A DNA stretch of 64,000 nucleotides, taken from NCBI GenBank assembly GCA_017795005.1, contig CP051242.1:3588119-3652118 (forward strand). The letters run 5' to 3'. Shown here one piece after another: positions 16,538 to 25,800 of this stretch. The notes beneath the pieces were generated by a model. The model ran no database searches. It was not told the DNA's origin and saw only the letters and a list, made by a program, of their open reading frames with translations. Origin of the DNA: Balneolaceae bacterium (GTDB lineage: Bacteria > Bacteroidota > Rhodothermia > Balneolales > Balneolaceae). Position numbers and translations under genes: made by a program. Every line of letters starts with the position of its first letter. Positions within the stretch are counted from its first letter, which is position 1.

Positions 16538-17668
16538 TCAAGTTTTTGTCTTAATAACTCCTTCGTTCACGGTATAAAATCGATTACGATCGCCATCAAA
16601 ATGTACGTAATTCTCAAATGGAATGGGGTTTGCTGCTGTAATGAATGTTTGGCCTTTATGCTGCTGTAACGCTTTAAGGAGAATTTCTGTTTTTGATAAA
16701 TCAAGATCTCCAAATACATCATCCAGCATAAATATGGGAAGATCATCCAATTCATCTGAATAGTAATGGAGTTGAGCTAACTTTAAAGAAAGGGCAAATA
16801 ACCGGTGCTGTCCCTGAGAGCCAAATCTGCGAAGTTCAAAATCACCCAAATAAAAAACGATCTCATCTCTATGCGGTCCGATCAGTGTTTGTTCCCGTTC
16901 CACCTCCTTCTCATGATTCTCTTTCAGTAATTCCCTGTAGCTCTCTTCTATCTCTTTTGGATTAGTGGTCGCTTCGCAAAAAGTCTGATATTCTAAGTCC
17001 GTAGTAAGATTCATGCCGGATATCATTGCATAATCTTTCGCCAAGTATTCTTTGAACTTTTCAAGCACTTCAAATCTCTTTGCTACTATTCTGGATCCCG
17101 TTTCCACTAACTGATGATCCCAGGGATCCAGATACATTTCCAGCATTTGAGGATTGCTACTGTAGTTTTGAAGAAGCGTGTTTCTTTGTTTCCTGATTCT
17201 CCTGTAATCCAATAAATCTCTTAAATAAGCAGAGGAAATCTGACTGATAAATGAATCCAGAAAAGATCGCCGTTCAGCAGGACCTTCAAGGGTTAACTTT
17301 TTATCATCAGGTGATAGAACCACAACCGGAACCATCCCAATTAAATCTGAAAGTCGGTCTAGTGGGCCGTCATTTACAAAAATCTTCTTTCCTTCCCCTC
17401 TTGAATAGGTACAGCTTACTTCGAATTCAGAGCGAATTTCACCTTCGAAATTTCCCTTTAGCATGAAATAACTTTCGCCCTGGTAAATCACATACATATC
17501 AGATGTTGAAACAAAACTTCTGGACATACACAGATAATGAATTGCATCAATAAGACTTGTTTTACCTGCCCCGTTCGGACCCGTAATTACATTTAGATGA
17601 GGCGCCCATTCCACTTCATTTTTCTGATGGTTTCTGAAATGGAGCAATTCTAGTTTTGTGATTAACAT
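16538..17668 (-). CDS. recF: DNA replication and repair protein RecF
   Basis: SMC-like ATPase that acts with RecO and RecR to load RecA at gaps. The 376 aa carry Walker A GPNGAGKTSL at 30-39, the RecF signature GPHRDEIVFYLG near residue 270, the ABC-type FGSQGQHRLFALSLKLA near 285, and Walker B IFMLDDVFGDLD near 315. The start is ATG at 17668. It heads a minus-strand run recF-DUF721-YbbR. It is 14 kb from dnaA rather than adjacent as in many genomes. Confidence 0.96.
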   Translation of the reverse strand: MLITKLELLHFRNHQKNEVEWAPHLNVITGPNGAGKTSLIDAIHYLCMSRSFVSTSDMYVIYQGESYFMLKGNFEGEIRSEFEVSCTYSRGEGKKIFVNDGPLDRLSDLIGMVPVVVLSPDDKKLTLEGPAERRSFLDSFISQISSAYLRDLLDYRRIRKQRNTLLQNYSSNPQMLEMYLDPWDHQLVETGSRIVAKRFEVLEKFKEYLAKDYAMISGMNLTTDLEYQTFCEATTNPKEIEESYRELLKENHEKEVEREQTLIGPHRDEIVFYLGDFELRRFGSQGQHRLFALSLKLAQLHYYSDELDDLPIFMLDDVFGDLDLSKTEILLKALQQHKGQTFITAANPIPFENYVHFDGDRNRFYTVNEGVIKTKT

Positions 17669-17714
17669 GCATCAATAGTAGCAATATTTGATGCAGAATT
17701 AAATGCAAAAAAAG

Positions 17715-17801
17715 AAAAAAGCCCGTCGGTTAATTATCCGGCTTGTCTCTATTCATCGGGTCATGATTCACTTAATTTGGATGCATCCCCGACGGGACTT
17801 T
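17715..17801 (-). terminator. Long-arm hairpin ending in U-run
   Basis: On the minus strand AAAGTCCCGTCGG (17801 down) pairs with CCGACGGGCTTT (ending near 17718) with one bulge, and the closing arm runs into TTTTTTC. About 60 bases lie between the arms, unusually long for a simple terminator. It ends the 158-aa gene that stops at 17809. A similar architecture, also ending GGGCTTTTTT, occurs at 37671-37751; both could be small structured RNAs. Confidence 0.6.
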
Positions 17802-17808
17802 CGTTGCA

Positions 17809-18285
17809 TTACAATATTGGTCGAAGTCTGAGTTCAAAAATTGATTCTGAAAGACCTTTATCTTTTGAATATCCAATTAATCTTAAGTTCTCACTTCTGG
17901 TGTTTGTTCTTAGTTGTTGAATCGGGATTGGATATTCGTTCTTTATTTCGGTCTCTTCTCCAAATCTTGAATCAAAAAACGTCAGTCTCCACTTCTTTAA
18001 AATTTTCTCTATTCCTTTAAAACTAATTCTACCAAATAATTCACAATCACATTTCTCAAGATGAATTGGGATTTTTAATTCCTCTTTAGGATCATCAGGA
18101 ATTGAATTAATTGATATCTGACTCTCAAGCATTGGCGAAGTAATGCCCACCAATAAATATTTATCACTTAAAGAAAATCCCATAAATGCCTGGTGCATTC
18201 CTAAATCTGTTATTTCTATCGTCCACTCTTTCGAAGCGGGAGTATTAACTTCTGTCTTCTGCCTCTCAATTGTTTCCATATGCAT
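17809..18285 (-). CDS. Unknown 158-aa protein, paralogue of the 20.3-kb gene
   Basis: No named family. It has no signal peptide. It aligns by eye with the 159-aa protein at 20269-20748: WTIEITDLG...LSDKYLLVGITSP against WEVLLTDPS...LTDKYITTDIISP, and WRLTFFDSRFG against WKVSLFDNRTG. The pattern (W-x-L-x-x-x-D-x-x-x-G, ending in a hydrophobic strand FELRLRP) resembles the beta-sandwich modules of larger exported proteins in this group. It is divergent from a membrane TPR-HTH regulator; five GTAGAGA motifs lie in the shared gap. A partner or target of that regulator is a reasonable guess only. Confidence 0.75.
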   Translation of the reverse strand: MHMETIERQKTEVNTPASKEWTIEITDLGMHQAFMGFSLSDKYLLVGITSPMLESQISINSIPDDPKEELKIPIHLEKCDCELFGRISFKGIEKILKKWRLTFFDSRFGEETEIKNEYPIPIQQLRTNTRSENLRLIGYSKDKGLSESIFELRLRPIL

Positions 18286-18337
18286 GTGATTGATTACAAA
18301 ATGAATCTACTTATTGAAATCATATGATTTTGATGTC

Positions 18338-18527
18338 GTAGAGAATTTGTAGAGATAAATAATTCAGGATTCTCAGAATCAGTAGAGATTCCTCCATAAA
18401 GGAAATCTATCAGATTTTGTTGAACTAAATATTTATACACAAAAACATGCTTAATTAGTCTTTAAAGAGGGATTTTTATCGTTTTCGAAATTTATACCTG
18501 ATTGAAACTGTAGAGATATTGTAGAGA
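18338..18527. promoter_or_regulatory. Five GTAGAGA direct repeats in divergent gap
   Basis: GTAGAGA at 18338, 18349, 18382, 18510 and 18521. Two pairs have an 11-base period, one helical turn, as expected for a factor binding the same face of DNA. They lie between the 158-aa gene and the TPR-HTH gene, so either or both could be controlled. Confidence 0.5.
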
Positions 18528-18598
18528 TTTAGAAACAGCTTTACTGAGTCAAATTAGCTATGATAGAGATATCTATTCATACTCACTTTCCAAAAATC

Positions 18599-20272
18599 AT
18601 GAAATATTTACTCTACCGTATTGCCTTTGTGGTTCTTTCAATATGCTTTGTCTCTCCTTCTTTTGCTCAAGCTTCATATACTGACTCTTTACGAACAGAG
18701 CTTTCAGGTACGGATGATGACAGCTTAAAAGTCGCCTTGCTGATTTCTCTTTCGTTAAATTTTACTCAAACAGAGCTTGATTCCGCCTCTTATTATGGTA
18801 CCAGAGCAAAAGATATAGCGGATCAAAGCAATAACTTGAATGTAAAGGTAATTGCCACCAATCATATGGGGCGTGTTTATATCAGGCGAGGAATGTATGA
18901 AGAAGCCCTTAAGATTTTTCAGGAAGCACTCTCCTATATAAATCAATTACCGCATAATCCTGAATTAAAAGCAGCGACCTTAAGGGGAATTGGGAATATT
19001 TACTTTATCCAATATAAATATGATGAGGCATTGAGCTTTTATGATGATGCTTTAGATAATTTTCAGGAGGCTGGTGATTCTGCCGGAGCAATACTAGTCT
19101 ATGGAAATTACGCCAATGTCTATTTTGAAACGGGTAAGAAGAACCTGGCTATCAGGTACTACAAGAAGCAAATCGATTATTATGAGGAAACCGAAGACGA
19201 AATGGGACTTGGTTCTTCCTACCTTAATATCGGCATGCTTTATGATACCATGGACTCACTTTCTCTAGCTATAGATTATAGTGAGAGAGCATTAGCTATT
19301 GCTGAAAAGAATAATGCATTGGTTATGATGACCTATCCTTTGAAAGTTCTTAGTTCCGTATCAAATGCACTTGAGAATTTTGAACAGGGGATTGAATATG
19401 GCCAAAAAAGTCTCGAGTTGGCTCAGGATCTAGGGATTATTTATGAACAAAAAGATGCACATGTAAACCTTTCGTATAGCTATGAACGACTTGGCAATTT
19501 TGAAACTGCATTATCACACTATAAGTCTTTTAAAGAATTAAATGACAGTTTGTTAAATGAAGATGCCAATGCCCGACTAGCAGAAATGCGGGCTATTTAT
19601 GAAACCGACAAAAAAGAACAGGAAATATTGGTACTTGGAACAAAGAACGATTTACAACAGGCTAGAATCGCTGCTATTTCTTCTTCACTTGGACTGGTAG
19701 TGGCTATCGGAGTTATTGGGATCGTATGGTTTGTTGCCAGAAAAAGAAAAGAAATTGAATTACTTGAAAAAGATAAACTCCTTGCAGAATCTGAGCAAAA
19801 ACTAACTAAGGAAGAATTAGCAAATTCCAGATTAAGAGAGGAGAATTTACAAAGTGAATTAACAAACTTTGCTCTTCAGATTGTAGAAAAAAATGATTTC
19901 CTTGAAGAAGTTAAATCTGAAATGGCTGAAATAAGAAGTGAAATTAAAAGTCAGGAAGCTCTTAGCCATATCAACAAATTGGGATCGAGGATTTATCAAA
20001 ATCTAATGCTTAACAAACAGCGGGAAGAGTTTGAGATTCAGGTGGATCAGGTATGCGAAGGTTTTTATAAAAAACTTGAAAGAAGCTATCCTGAACTTAC
20101 CTCTCAGGAGCGAAGACTAGCAGCATTATTGAGACTGAATCTTTCCTCTAAAGAAATTTTCGGAATATTAAATATCTCTCCTAAAAGTGTAGATCAGGGA
20201 AGATACCGGCTAAGAAAAAAACTAACTCTGAACAAAAAGAAAAACCTGTCTTTGTTTTTAAATCAGATTTAG
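18599..20272 (+). CDS. Membrane TPR protein with C-terminal LuxR-like HTH
   Basis: One-component regulator of the type common in Bacteroidota. I start it at the ATG at 18599, which gives a clean signal peptide (MKYLLYRIAFVVLSICF...SFAQ); an upstream in-frame ATG at 18560 would spoil it. Periplasmic TPR repeats cover roughly residues 50-330 (for example YDEALSFYDDALDNFQEAGD). Then come one membrane helix (LGLVVAIGVIGIVWFVA), a coiled coil (KDKLLAESEQKLTKEELANS) and a cytosolic HTH (LTSQERRLAALLRLNLSSKE, ILNISPKSVDQGRYRLRKKL). It probably senses an envelope signal through the TPRs. The stop overlaps the convergent gene by four bases. Targets unknown. Confidence 0.85.
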   Translation: MKYLLYRIAFVVLSICFVSPSFAQASYTDSLRTELSGTDDDSLKVALLISLSLNFTQTELDSASYYGTRAKDIADQSNNLNVKVIATNHMGRVYIRRGMYEEALKIFQEALSYINQLPHNPELKAATLRGIGNIYFIQYKYDEALSFYDDALDNFQEAGDSAGAILVYGNYANVYFETGKKNLAIRYYKKQIDYYEETEDEMGLGSSYLNIGMLYDTMDSLSLAIDYSERALAIAEKNNALVMMTYPLKVLSSVSNALENFEQGIEYGQKSLELAQDLGIIYEQKDAHVNLSYSYERLGNFETALSHYKSFKELNDSLLNEDANARLAEMRAIYETDKKEQEILVLGTKNDLQQARIAAISSSLGLVVAIGVIGIVWFVARKRKEIELLEKDKLLAESEQKLTKEELANSRLREENLQSELTNFALQIVEKNDFLEEVKSEMAEIRSEIKSQEALSHINKLGSRIYQNLMLNKQREEFEIQVDQVCEGFYKKLERSYPELTSQERRLAALLRLNLSSKEIFGILNISPKSVDQGRYRLRKKLTLNKKKNLSLFLNQI

Positions 20273-20748
20273 CTTTCTGATTGTTCCCGCTTTTCGATAT
20301 GAAGCTCGAAAAATGTTTTCCCCTGAACAGGTTGGTTCTCTGAAAAACCTAGCTTCATAAGCTTGTTGAGCTCAATGGCAGGTTCAATTGCAAACATCGT
20401 TTCCTGAGACACTTTTTTAGGATTTCCGGTACGATTATCGAACAGAGAAACTTTCCAGATTTCGAAAAATGCTTCCGAGGCTTTTAAAGAAATGGTCGAA
20501 ATTCTAGTCTGATCTATTTCTTCAAAATTTAACTCAACAACAACTTTAGAATTTGTGGCTCGGGATACTGTGTTATAAAGAATTGATTTTTCACCAAATG
20601 GAGAAATGATATCAGTAGTGATATACTTGTCGGTAAGCTGTTTTCCGAAGTTGAATTTATTAAGACTTGGATCTGTTAATAACACTTCCCAATGACCATT
20701 TTTCACCGACTGGCCATGGCTGTTTTTTACCGATCTTACCTCTTGCAT
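20269..20748 (-). CDS. Unknown 159-aa protein, paralogue of the 17.8-kb gene
   Basis: Same fold pattern as the 158-aa protein at 17809-18285 but clearly diverged: WEVLLTDPSLNKFNFG at the N-terminus, EIWKVSLFDNRTGNP in the middle, KTFFELHIEKRE at the end. No signal peptide or membrane segment. It converges on the TPR-HTH gene, overlapping its stop by four bases, so transcripts would be antisense at their ends. The duplicated pair around one regulator suggests a small module; function unknown. Confidence 0.75.
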   Translation of the reverse strand: MQEVRSVKNSHGQSVKNGHWEVLLTDPSLNKFNFGKQLTDKYITTDIISPFGEKSILYNTVSRATNSKVVVELNFEEIDQTRISTISLKASEAFFEIWKVSLFDNRTGNPKKVSQETMFAIEPAIELNKLMKLGFSENQPVQGKTFFELHIEKREQSES

Positions 20749-20829
20749 GTTGATACCTTAAACACTGATTGCTAACTAACGGAGATTATACTCAATAAAT
20801 ACCGAAATTAACAGCAAAAAAAGACTTAA

Positions 20830-22734
20830 CTATTTGATCAATAGCATTTTACCCGACCTGACCTCTCCATTAACTTGGAGCTGATAAAGATATATACCAC
20901 TAGGTAAACCGGTTCCATCAAAACGATAGCTATAGCTTCCCGCTTTTTTTAATCCTTCATTAGAATTGACTATTTCTCTTCCAAGTGAATCAAATACTTT
21001 CAACGTTACTCTGCCAGAAGAAGCTAAATCATAACTAATAACTGTTCCGGGATTAAATGGGTTAGGATAGTTTTGAAGAAGACTTATTGTTCCTGGAATT
21101 TTCTCAGGCTCTTCAATATTAATACCCATTTCATACATAAACGTTTTAACAGGAAATGGTGATGATGCACTTTCATTATTACTTTCACCTTCCAAAGCAT
21201 CTGTACCTGAAAACGTCCAGTTGGCAAGATTAAATGATGTGCTATCTGGTCCTGTGAAGTTTTTTCGGTAGGCCCATCCGTCGGTATATTCCCAGGAAGT
21301 CCCGGTCCCATCCTGATTTATTTCACCGAAAGTATCAATTACGATTTCATTACCGGAAAAAGCTTTTGTTGAGTCATAAAAAAGCTCAATAGCATCATCT
21401 CCGTTTATTGCTACAGAAGCGTCATCTACTAAATCAGGATTAAAGCCAAACCATGCATTGAAGTTCGAGCTTTCAGTTGCTATATAAATGTACTCTCCTT
21501 TTGCAGCTGCTCCTGATAATTCATATTCCACACCATCCGATCCACCACCGTTACTTGCCGAACCTATTCCAAAGACTCCCAAGTCAGGTATATTTTCTGT
21601 TGCGAACAATTCTACAAGTTTAGGGGTACCACCTGAAAGTGTACCATCCATAACTCCTGAAATTAATAGAGCAGAACTTGACGCCTTAGGACCAGTTATT
21701 ACAGTGTCTTTTTCCTCATCAAATCTGATAACGGAAAAAGATGTAGCTATTCGTTCATCTTCATTGCTTCCTGCTACCCATTCAACTTCGGCTTCAAGAA
21801 TTGATTCATAATCAGTAAGTGTGAACGGGTTTCCGGCAGTATCACTTGGGACAAGTGAATTTTCATAACGGAAGAGAATTTTTTCCACCTGGTAAGTTAG
21901 TTCAAAGGAGGAAGCCCCGATGTTCTCCACAAAACCGGAAACCGGATTCGGAAGCGTGTCAGGTTCAATTACAACTCCATCAAAAAAAGCTCTGCGAACT
22001 AACGTGGTATCATGTACAAAAGGGTTTCGGTTACCCTGAGCTTGCTCTGCACCCAAACTTCTTTGTACTTCAGCTTCATCTACCGGGTCAAGATCATGCC
22101 AGGTAAGCAGAACATCTTTCATCCCATTAAAAAATGACGCATCATCACTTACATCATTCGTATTTTGATAAATCGCCCAAAAATAAAAAATAGCTCTTGC
22201 AACATTACCTTTATGGTCTTCTCTGGGTTCAAATTTACCTGATACTTCTTCACTGTAGAGATCAATATTTTCTGTAGGTATAGAAGTTTGAGAACCTTTG
22301 TTATCTAAATACCACCAGGATGTTGTCTGATCATCCGGGATCTCATCAAAGGGGTCATTTGAACGTTCACTATTTGCTTCAACAAGTGTTGGAAATAAAT
22401 GATGAATATCTCCCCTCATTGGTTCATCACTTCCAAACATTCCCTGGGGCCAGGTATGTTCAGTATTTATCCCTTTACTAAAAGCATCTCCACGAGTATT
22501 AGCCTGAATTGTAAATCCGGTATACACACACACGATATTCCCGTCTTTATTATCGATGGTACCGTACATGGCATCTCTGGCTGAGTTATAACCCAGAGGA
22601 TTAGTAACGGAGTAATTATCCTGTAAATAATCGATCAGTTCAGTTTTGGTAAGATTGGGGGCTATTTGGTCATCCTGTGCGGCTACGGGAAAAGAAAAAA
22701 GTACAGCTAAAAGAAACAGAAACGGTTTTTTCAT
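20830..22734 (-). CDS. Secreted endonuclease I-family nuclease with type IX tail
   Basis: Predicted extracellular DNA/RNA nuclease. I place the start at ATG 22734, giving the signal peptide MKKPFLFLLAVLFSFPVAAQ. The nuclease domain (about residues 30-260) has the family core EHTWPQGMFGS, MRGDIHHLFPT and ANSERSNDPF, with the HxH-type metal/catalytic residues. A lamin-tail/beta domain follows (ELFATENIPDLGVFGIGSAS). The end is a Por-secretion sorting domain: LLQNYPNPFNPGTVISYDL and a final KMLLIK. It probably scavenges phosphate or nucleotides from outside DNA. It is one of three proteins with such tails in the window. Confidence 0.88.
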   Translation of the reverse strand: MKKPFLFLLAVLFSFPVAAQDDQIAPNLTKTELIDYLQDNYSVTNPLGYNSARDAMYGTIDNKDGNIVCVYTGFTIQANTRGDAFSKGINTEHTWPQGMFGSDEPMRGDIHHLFPTLVEANSERSNDPFDEIPDDQTTSWWYLDNKGSQTSIPTENIDLYSEEVSGKFEPREDHKGNVARAIFYFWAIYQNTNDVSDDASFFNGMKDVLLTWHDLDPVDEAEVQRSLGAEQAQGNRNPFVHDTTLVRRAFFDGVVIEPDTLPNPVSGFVENIGASSFELTYQVEKILFRYENSLVPSDTAGNPFTLTDYESILEAEVEWVAGSNEDERIATSFSVIRFDEEKDTVITGPKASSSALLISGVMDGTLSGGTPKLVELFATENIPDLGVFGIGSASNGGGSDGVEYELSGAAAKGEYIYIATESSNFNAWFGFNPDLVDDASVAINGDDAIELFYDSTKAFSGNEIVIDTFGEINQDGTGTSWEYTDGWAYRKNFTGPDSTSFNLANWTFSGTDALEGESNNESASSPFPVKTFMYEMGINIEEPEKIPGTISLLQNYPNPFNPGTVISYDLASSGRVTLKVFDSLGREIVNSNEGLKKAGSYSYRFDGTGLPSGIYLYQLQVNGEVRSGKMLLIK

Positions 22735-22801
22735 AAACAATCAGTTAGATTTTTTTAAAGATAACACATCGGTGTTACCCAAGCATTAAAGAAGACAAGA
22801 T

Positions 22802-25800
22802 TTATTTCAGAAGAAGCATTCTTCTGGTTTGAATATCATTTCCAACCTGAAGTCGGTAGAAATAAACTCCACTTGAAAACTGAGAAGCATTCCAATTTAC
22901 ATTGTGCTCCCCTGCCTGGAATGAATCTTCAACTAGTACAGATACTTTTCTTCCCAGCATATCAAATACAGAAAGATTGACAAAGGATTGTTCAGGAAGC
23001 TGAAATGAAATAGTGGTAGAAGGATTAAAGGGGTTGGGATAATTTTGCAATAAAGAAATTTCGGTTGGTACCATTCTTTCTTCGTCGTTTGAAACCAGCA
23101 CGGTATTAGCAGTTCCCGGAGTTCCACCATCCTGTGCTGAAGCCGCCCAACTTTGAGCCTGAGCATTATCCATTCCGGCACTCTTAAGTTCTAATGTAAA
23201 ACCGGTGCCATCTGCATTTATGTCCCATGGAAACTCATCCTGATATTCCAGAGAGTCTACAAGAAAACCGGAACTATCAAATAAACGTACTTGATCACTT
23301 CCACCAGCCAGATTGTAACCAAGTTCACCATATAATCCTGAAGTCAATTCATACTGACTGTTAAACGCTTCCAAATCTGAAGCTATCACAATATAGGAGC
23401 CGGATTCTATTTCAGTTCCACTTGTAAAAGTAAACTCATGGGAATTGTCCTCATCCTTAATTTTCCAGCCACTCAAATCAATGTCATAATCAGCTGAATT
23501 ATAGAGCTCAATCCAGTCACCCGATTCGTTTTCTTCTGAATCATTATACATGATTTCATTAATTACAATATCCTTGATTTCTCCATCAACGGGTTCAAAA
23601 TTTGCAGTGTACTCCGATCGTGTATCGCCTTCTATGGAATATTCTAAGGAATTTGAATCCCCACTCCAGCCGGTAAATCTATATCCTCTTTTTGGTATTG
23701 CTGTTAATGGAATAGTGAACTCTCTGAAATATCTTCCTTCCCATGGATAGGATTCAGGTATAGCTCTGTTTACTTTAACAATTCCATGATTACTATTGGA
23801 TGTATTTACGGAAATCGTTGACATAGGAAATAAATCAAAGCGGTTCATTAAGAATGACTGCATGTTATTTGGTCGGTTGTCAGCAAAATCACGGAGTATA
23901 TTGATTTGGTCATTCCAGCTTTCCTCAGAATTTCCCCACCTGGAAATATGTCTTGGTATTTCACTTTCTATTTTACCCGAAAGAGAATCTATTACCTGAT
24001 TAACATATTCGGTTTTAAATGTTGTATTCATCAAATCCGACATACGATTTACAAATTTCGTTACAAAAACAGGACTTTCTACCATTCTTCTAAATACATA
24101 AGTAGACCACGAAGGATTTGGCCAATCAGGACCATTCGATTCCAGAGCAAAATTCAGCGTATTGTGATTTACATTTCCACCATAAGAAAGACCAAAACCA
24201 AAATCGGTATCGTATATAATCCAACGCCATTTTCCGTTTGATCTTTGGTCTCTCCAGAATTTGATATTATTACCTGGCCAATCGGTATTTGCATAGTAAA
24301 TTTGGGCAGCCATATAGTCGATATAATTATCGATATCAATCATATCTTCCACTTGCTGATATTCGGTTGAATTTGACATATTAGCTGATCCAAGAGCGGA
24401 TAAGAATTGGTTATAAGAATCGGCATTTCCATGAATTGCCCAACCATTTCCTTCCAAAAGATCAATCTCTTCAGAATCAGCATTGCTGTTTGATTCTATA
24501 AAGTGCTCGTTAACTTTTTCCCGAATGTTGTGTATTCCCCAATATTCTCCATTTAGATACATTACAGCTGGTCGAAATGCCTGATAATCCAAATCAGCAT
24601 CTTCCACCAATGTTTTCATTAAACCATCACGAAACATTGAATGACCTTGAGAAGTGAAATCATTGCCCGAATTTCGAAGCACAAATGCCTGAAAGGTTTC
24701 GATGTCTTTTTCTTCAAATAATTTGTAATTCAATTCAGGATTACCGTACTCCCCTCTGAAAAAGATAGATAGTGATTTAGCAGGATTTGTACGGCTACAA
24801 CCCCCAAAAATTTTAGCACCTGCTCCCGAACTAAAACCCAATTCACCGTTTGATTCGAATAGTTCAATCTGTACAGGTATTTCCCAATCCTGATTCCAGT
24901 TCCTTGGTCCTGTGCAGTTCCCCTCAACCCCATTTGTACCTTCCACATAAATTCCGGATTCGTTGCTCCACAGATTAACCGGATCGGTACTAACTGAAAC
25001 GACTGGAAGATTTTGGTTAGCATCTATAACAAATGTTTTTGTAACTACTTTACTTGGTAAACTGCCATCAGCAAAAGCTCTTAATTTATACGTTGTCGTA
25101 GAAAATATGACTCTGTTATTCGACCCAAATACCTCTGAATTTATAGTTGGATCACTACCATCGGTTGTAAAATAAACCTGATCTCCGGGAATATCCCCTT
25201 GAATAGAAACACCTGTTCCACTTCGATAAAACCCTTGAGGCAAACTCATTTCCGGCTCACTTAATCTTGAACTATATCCTTCCGTATTATTTTCAGAAAG
25301 CGGTGTTGGAGTTTGAAAAATCAGAAAGTCCGAATTGTTTTCTATTGACCTACCAAACGATTCATTTCTTAACAAGAGCGGAAAACTAAGCTGATCAACA
25401 AGGACTGAGTCAGGGTTTGTTAGAAAAAGTGTTTCACCGGACGAACTCAACTTGAAGTTAAGGTGTGGATAGGATAAACCTTCAACGGGAATAGTTACCT
25501 GCTCTGCTACTCCTCTTGATTGCAATGGCTGCTCATTTCTTGAGATGCTTAAAAATGGAATCAAAGACATATCTGAAGATTCAGCATTCGTGTTATGAAC
25601 CTGTATGGCCAATACATTTTCGCCATTCACGAGAAGATCTTTAAATGATTCCAATTCAATTGCAGGAAGTTCTTCTCCTCTTACCAGCCATGGATCAGAA
25701 ATAAAATCGGTGGTACCTGCATTATAGGGCAATGGAGAATCACCCATCATATTAAACCGCGAAATTTCTACCCCATTTAAATATGCCACATATCCATCAT

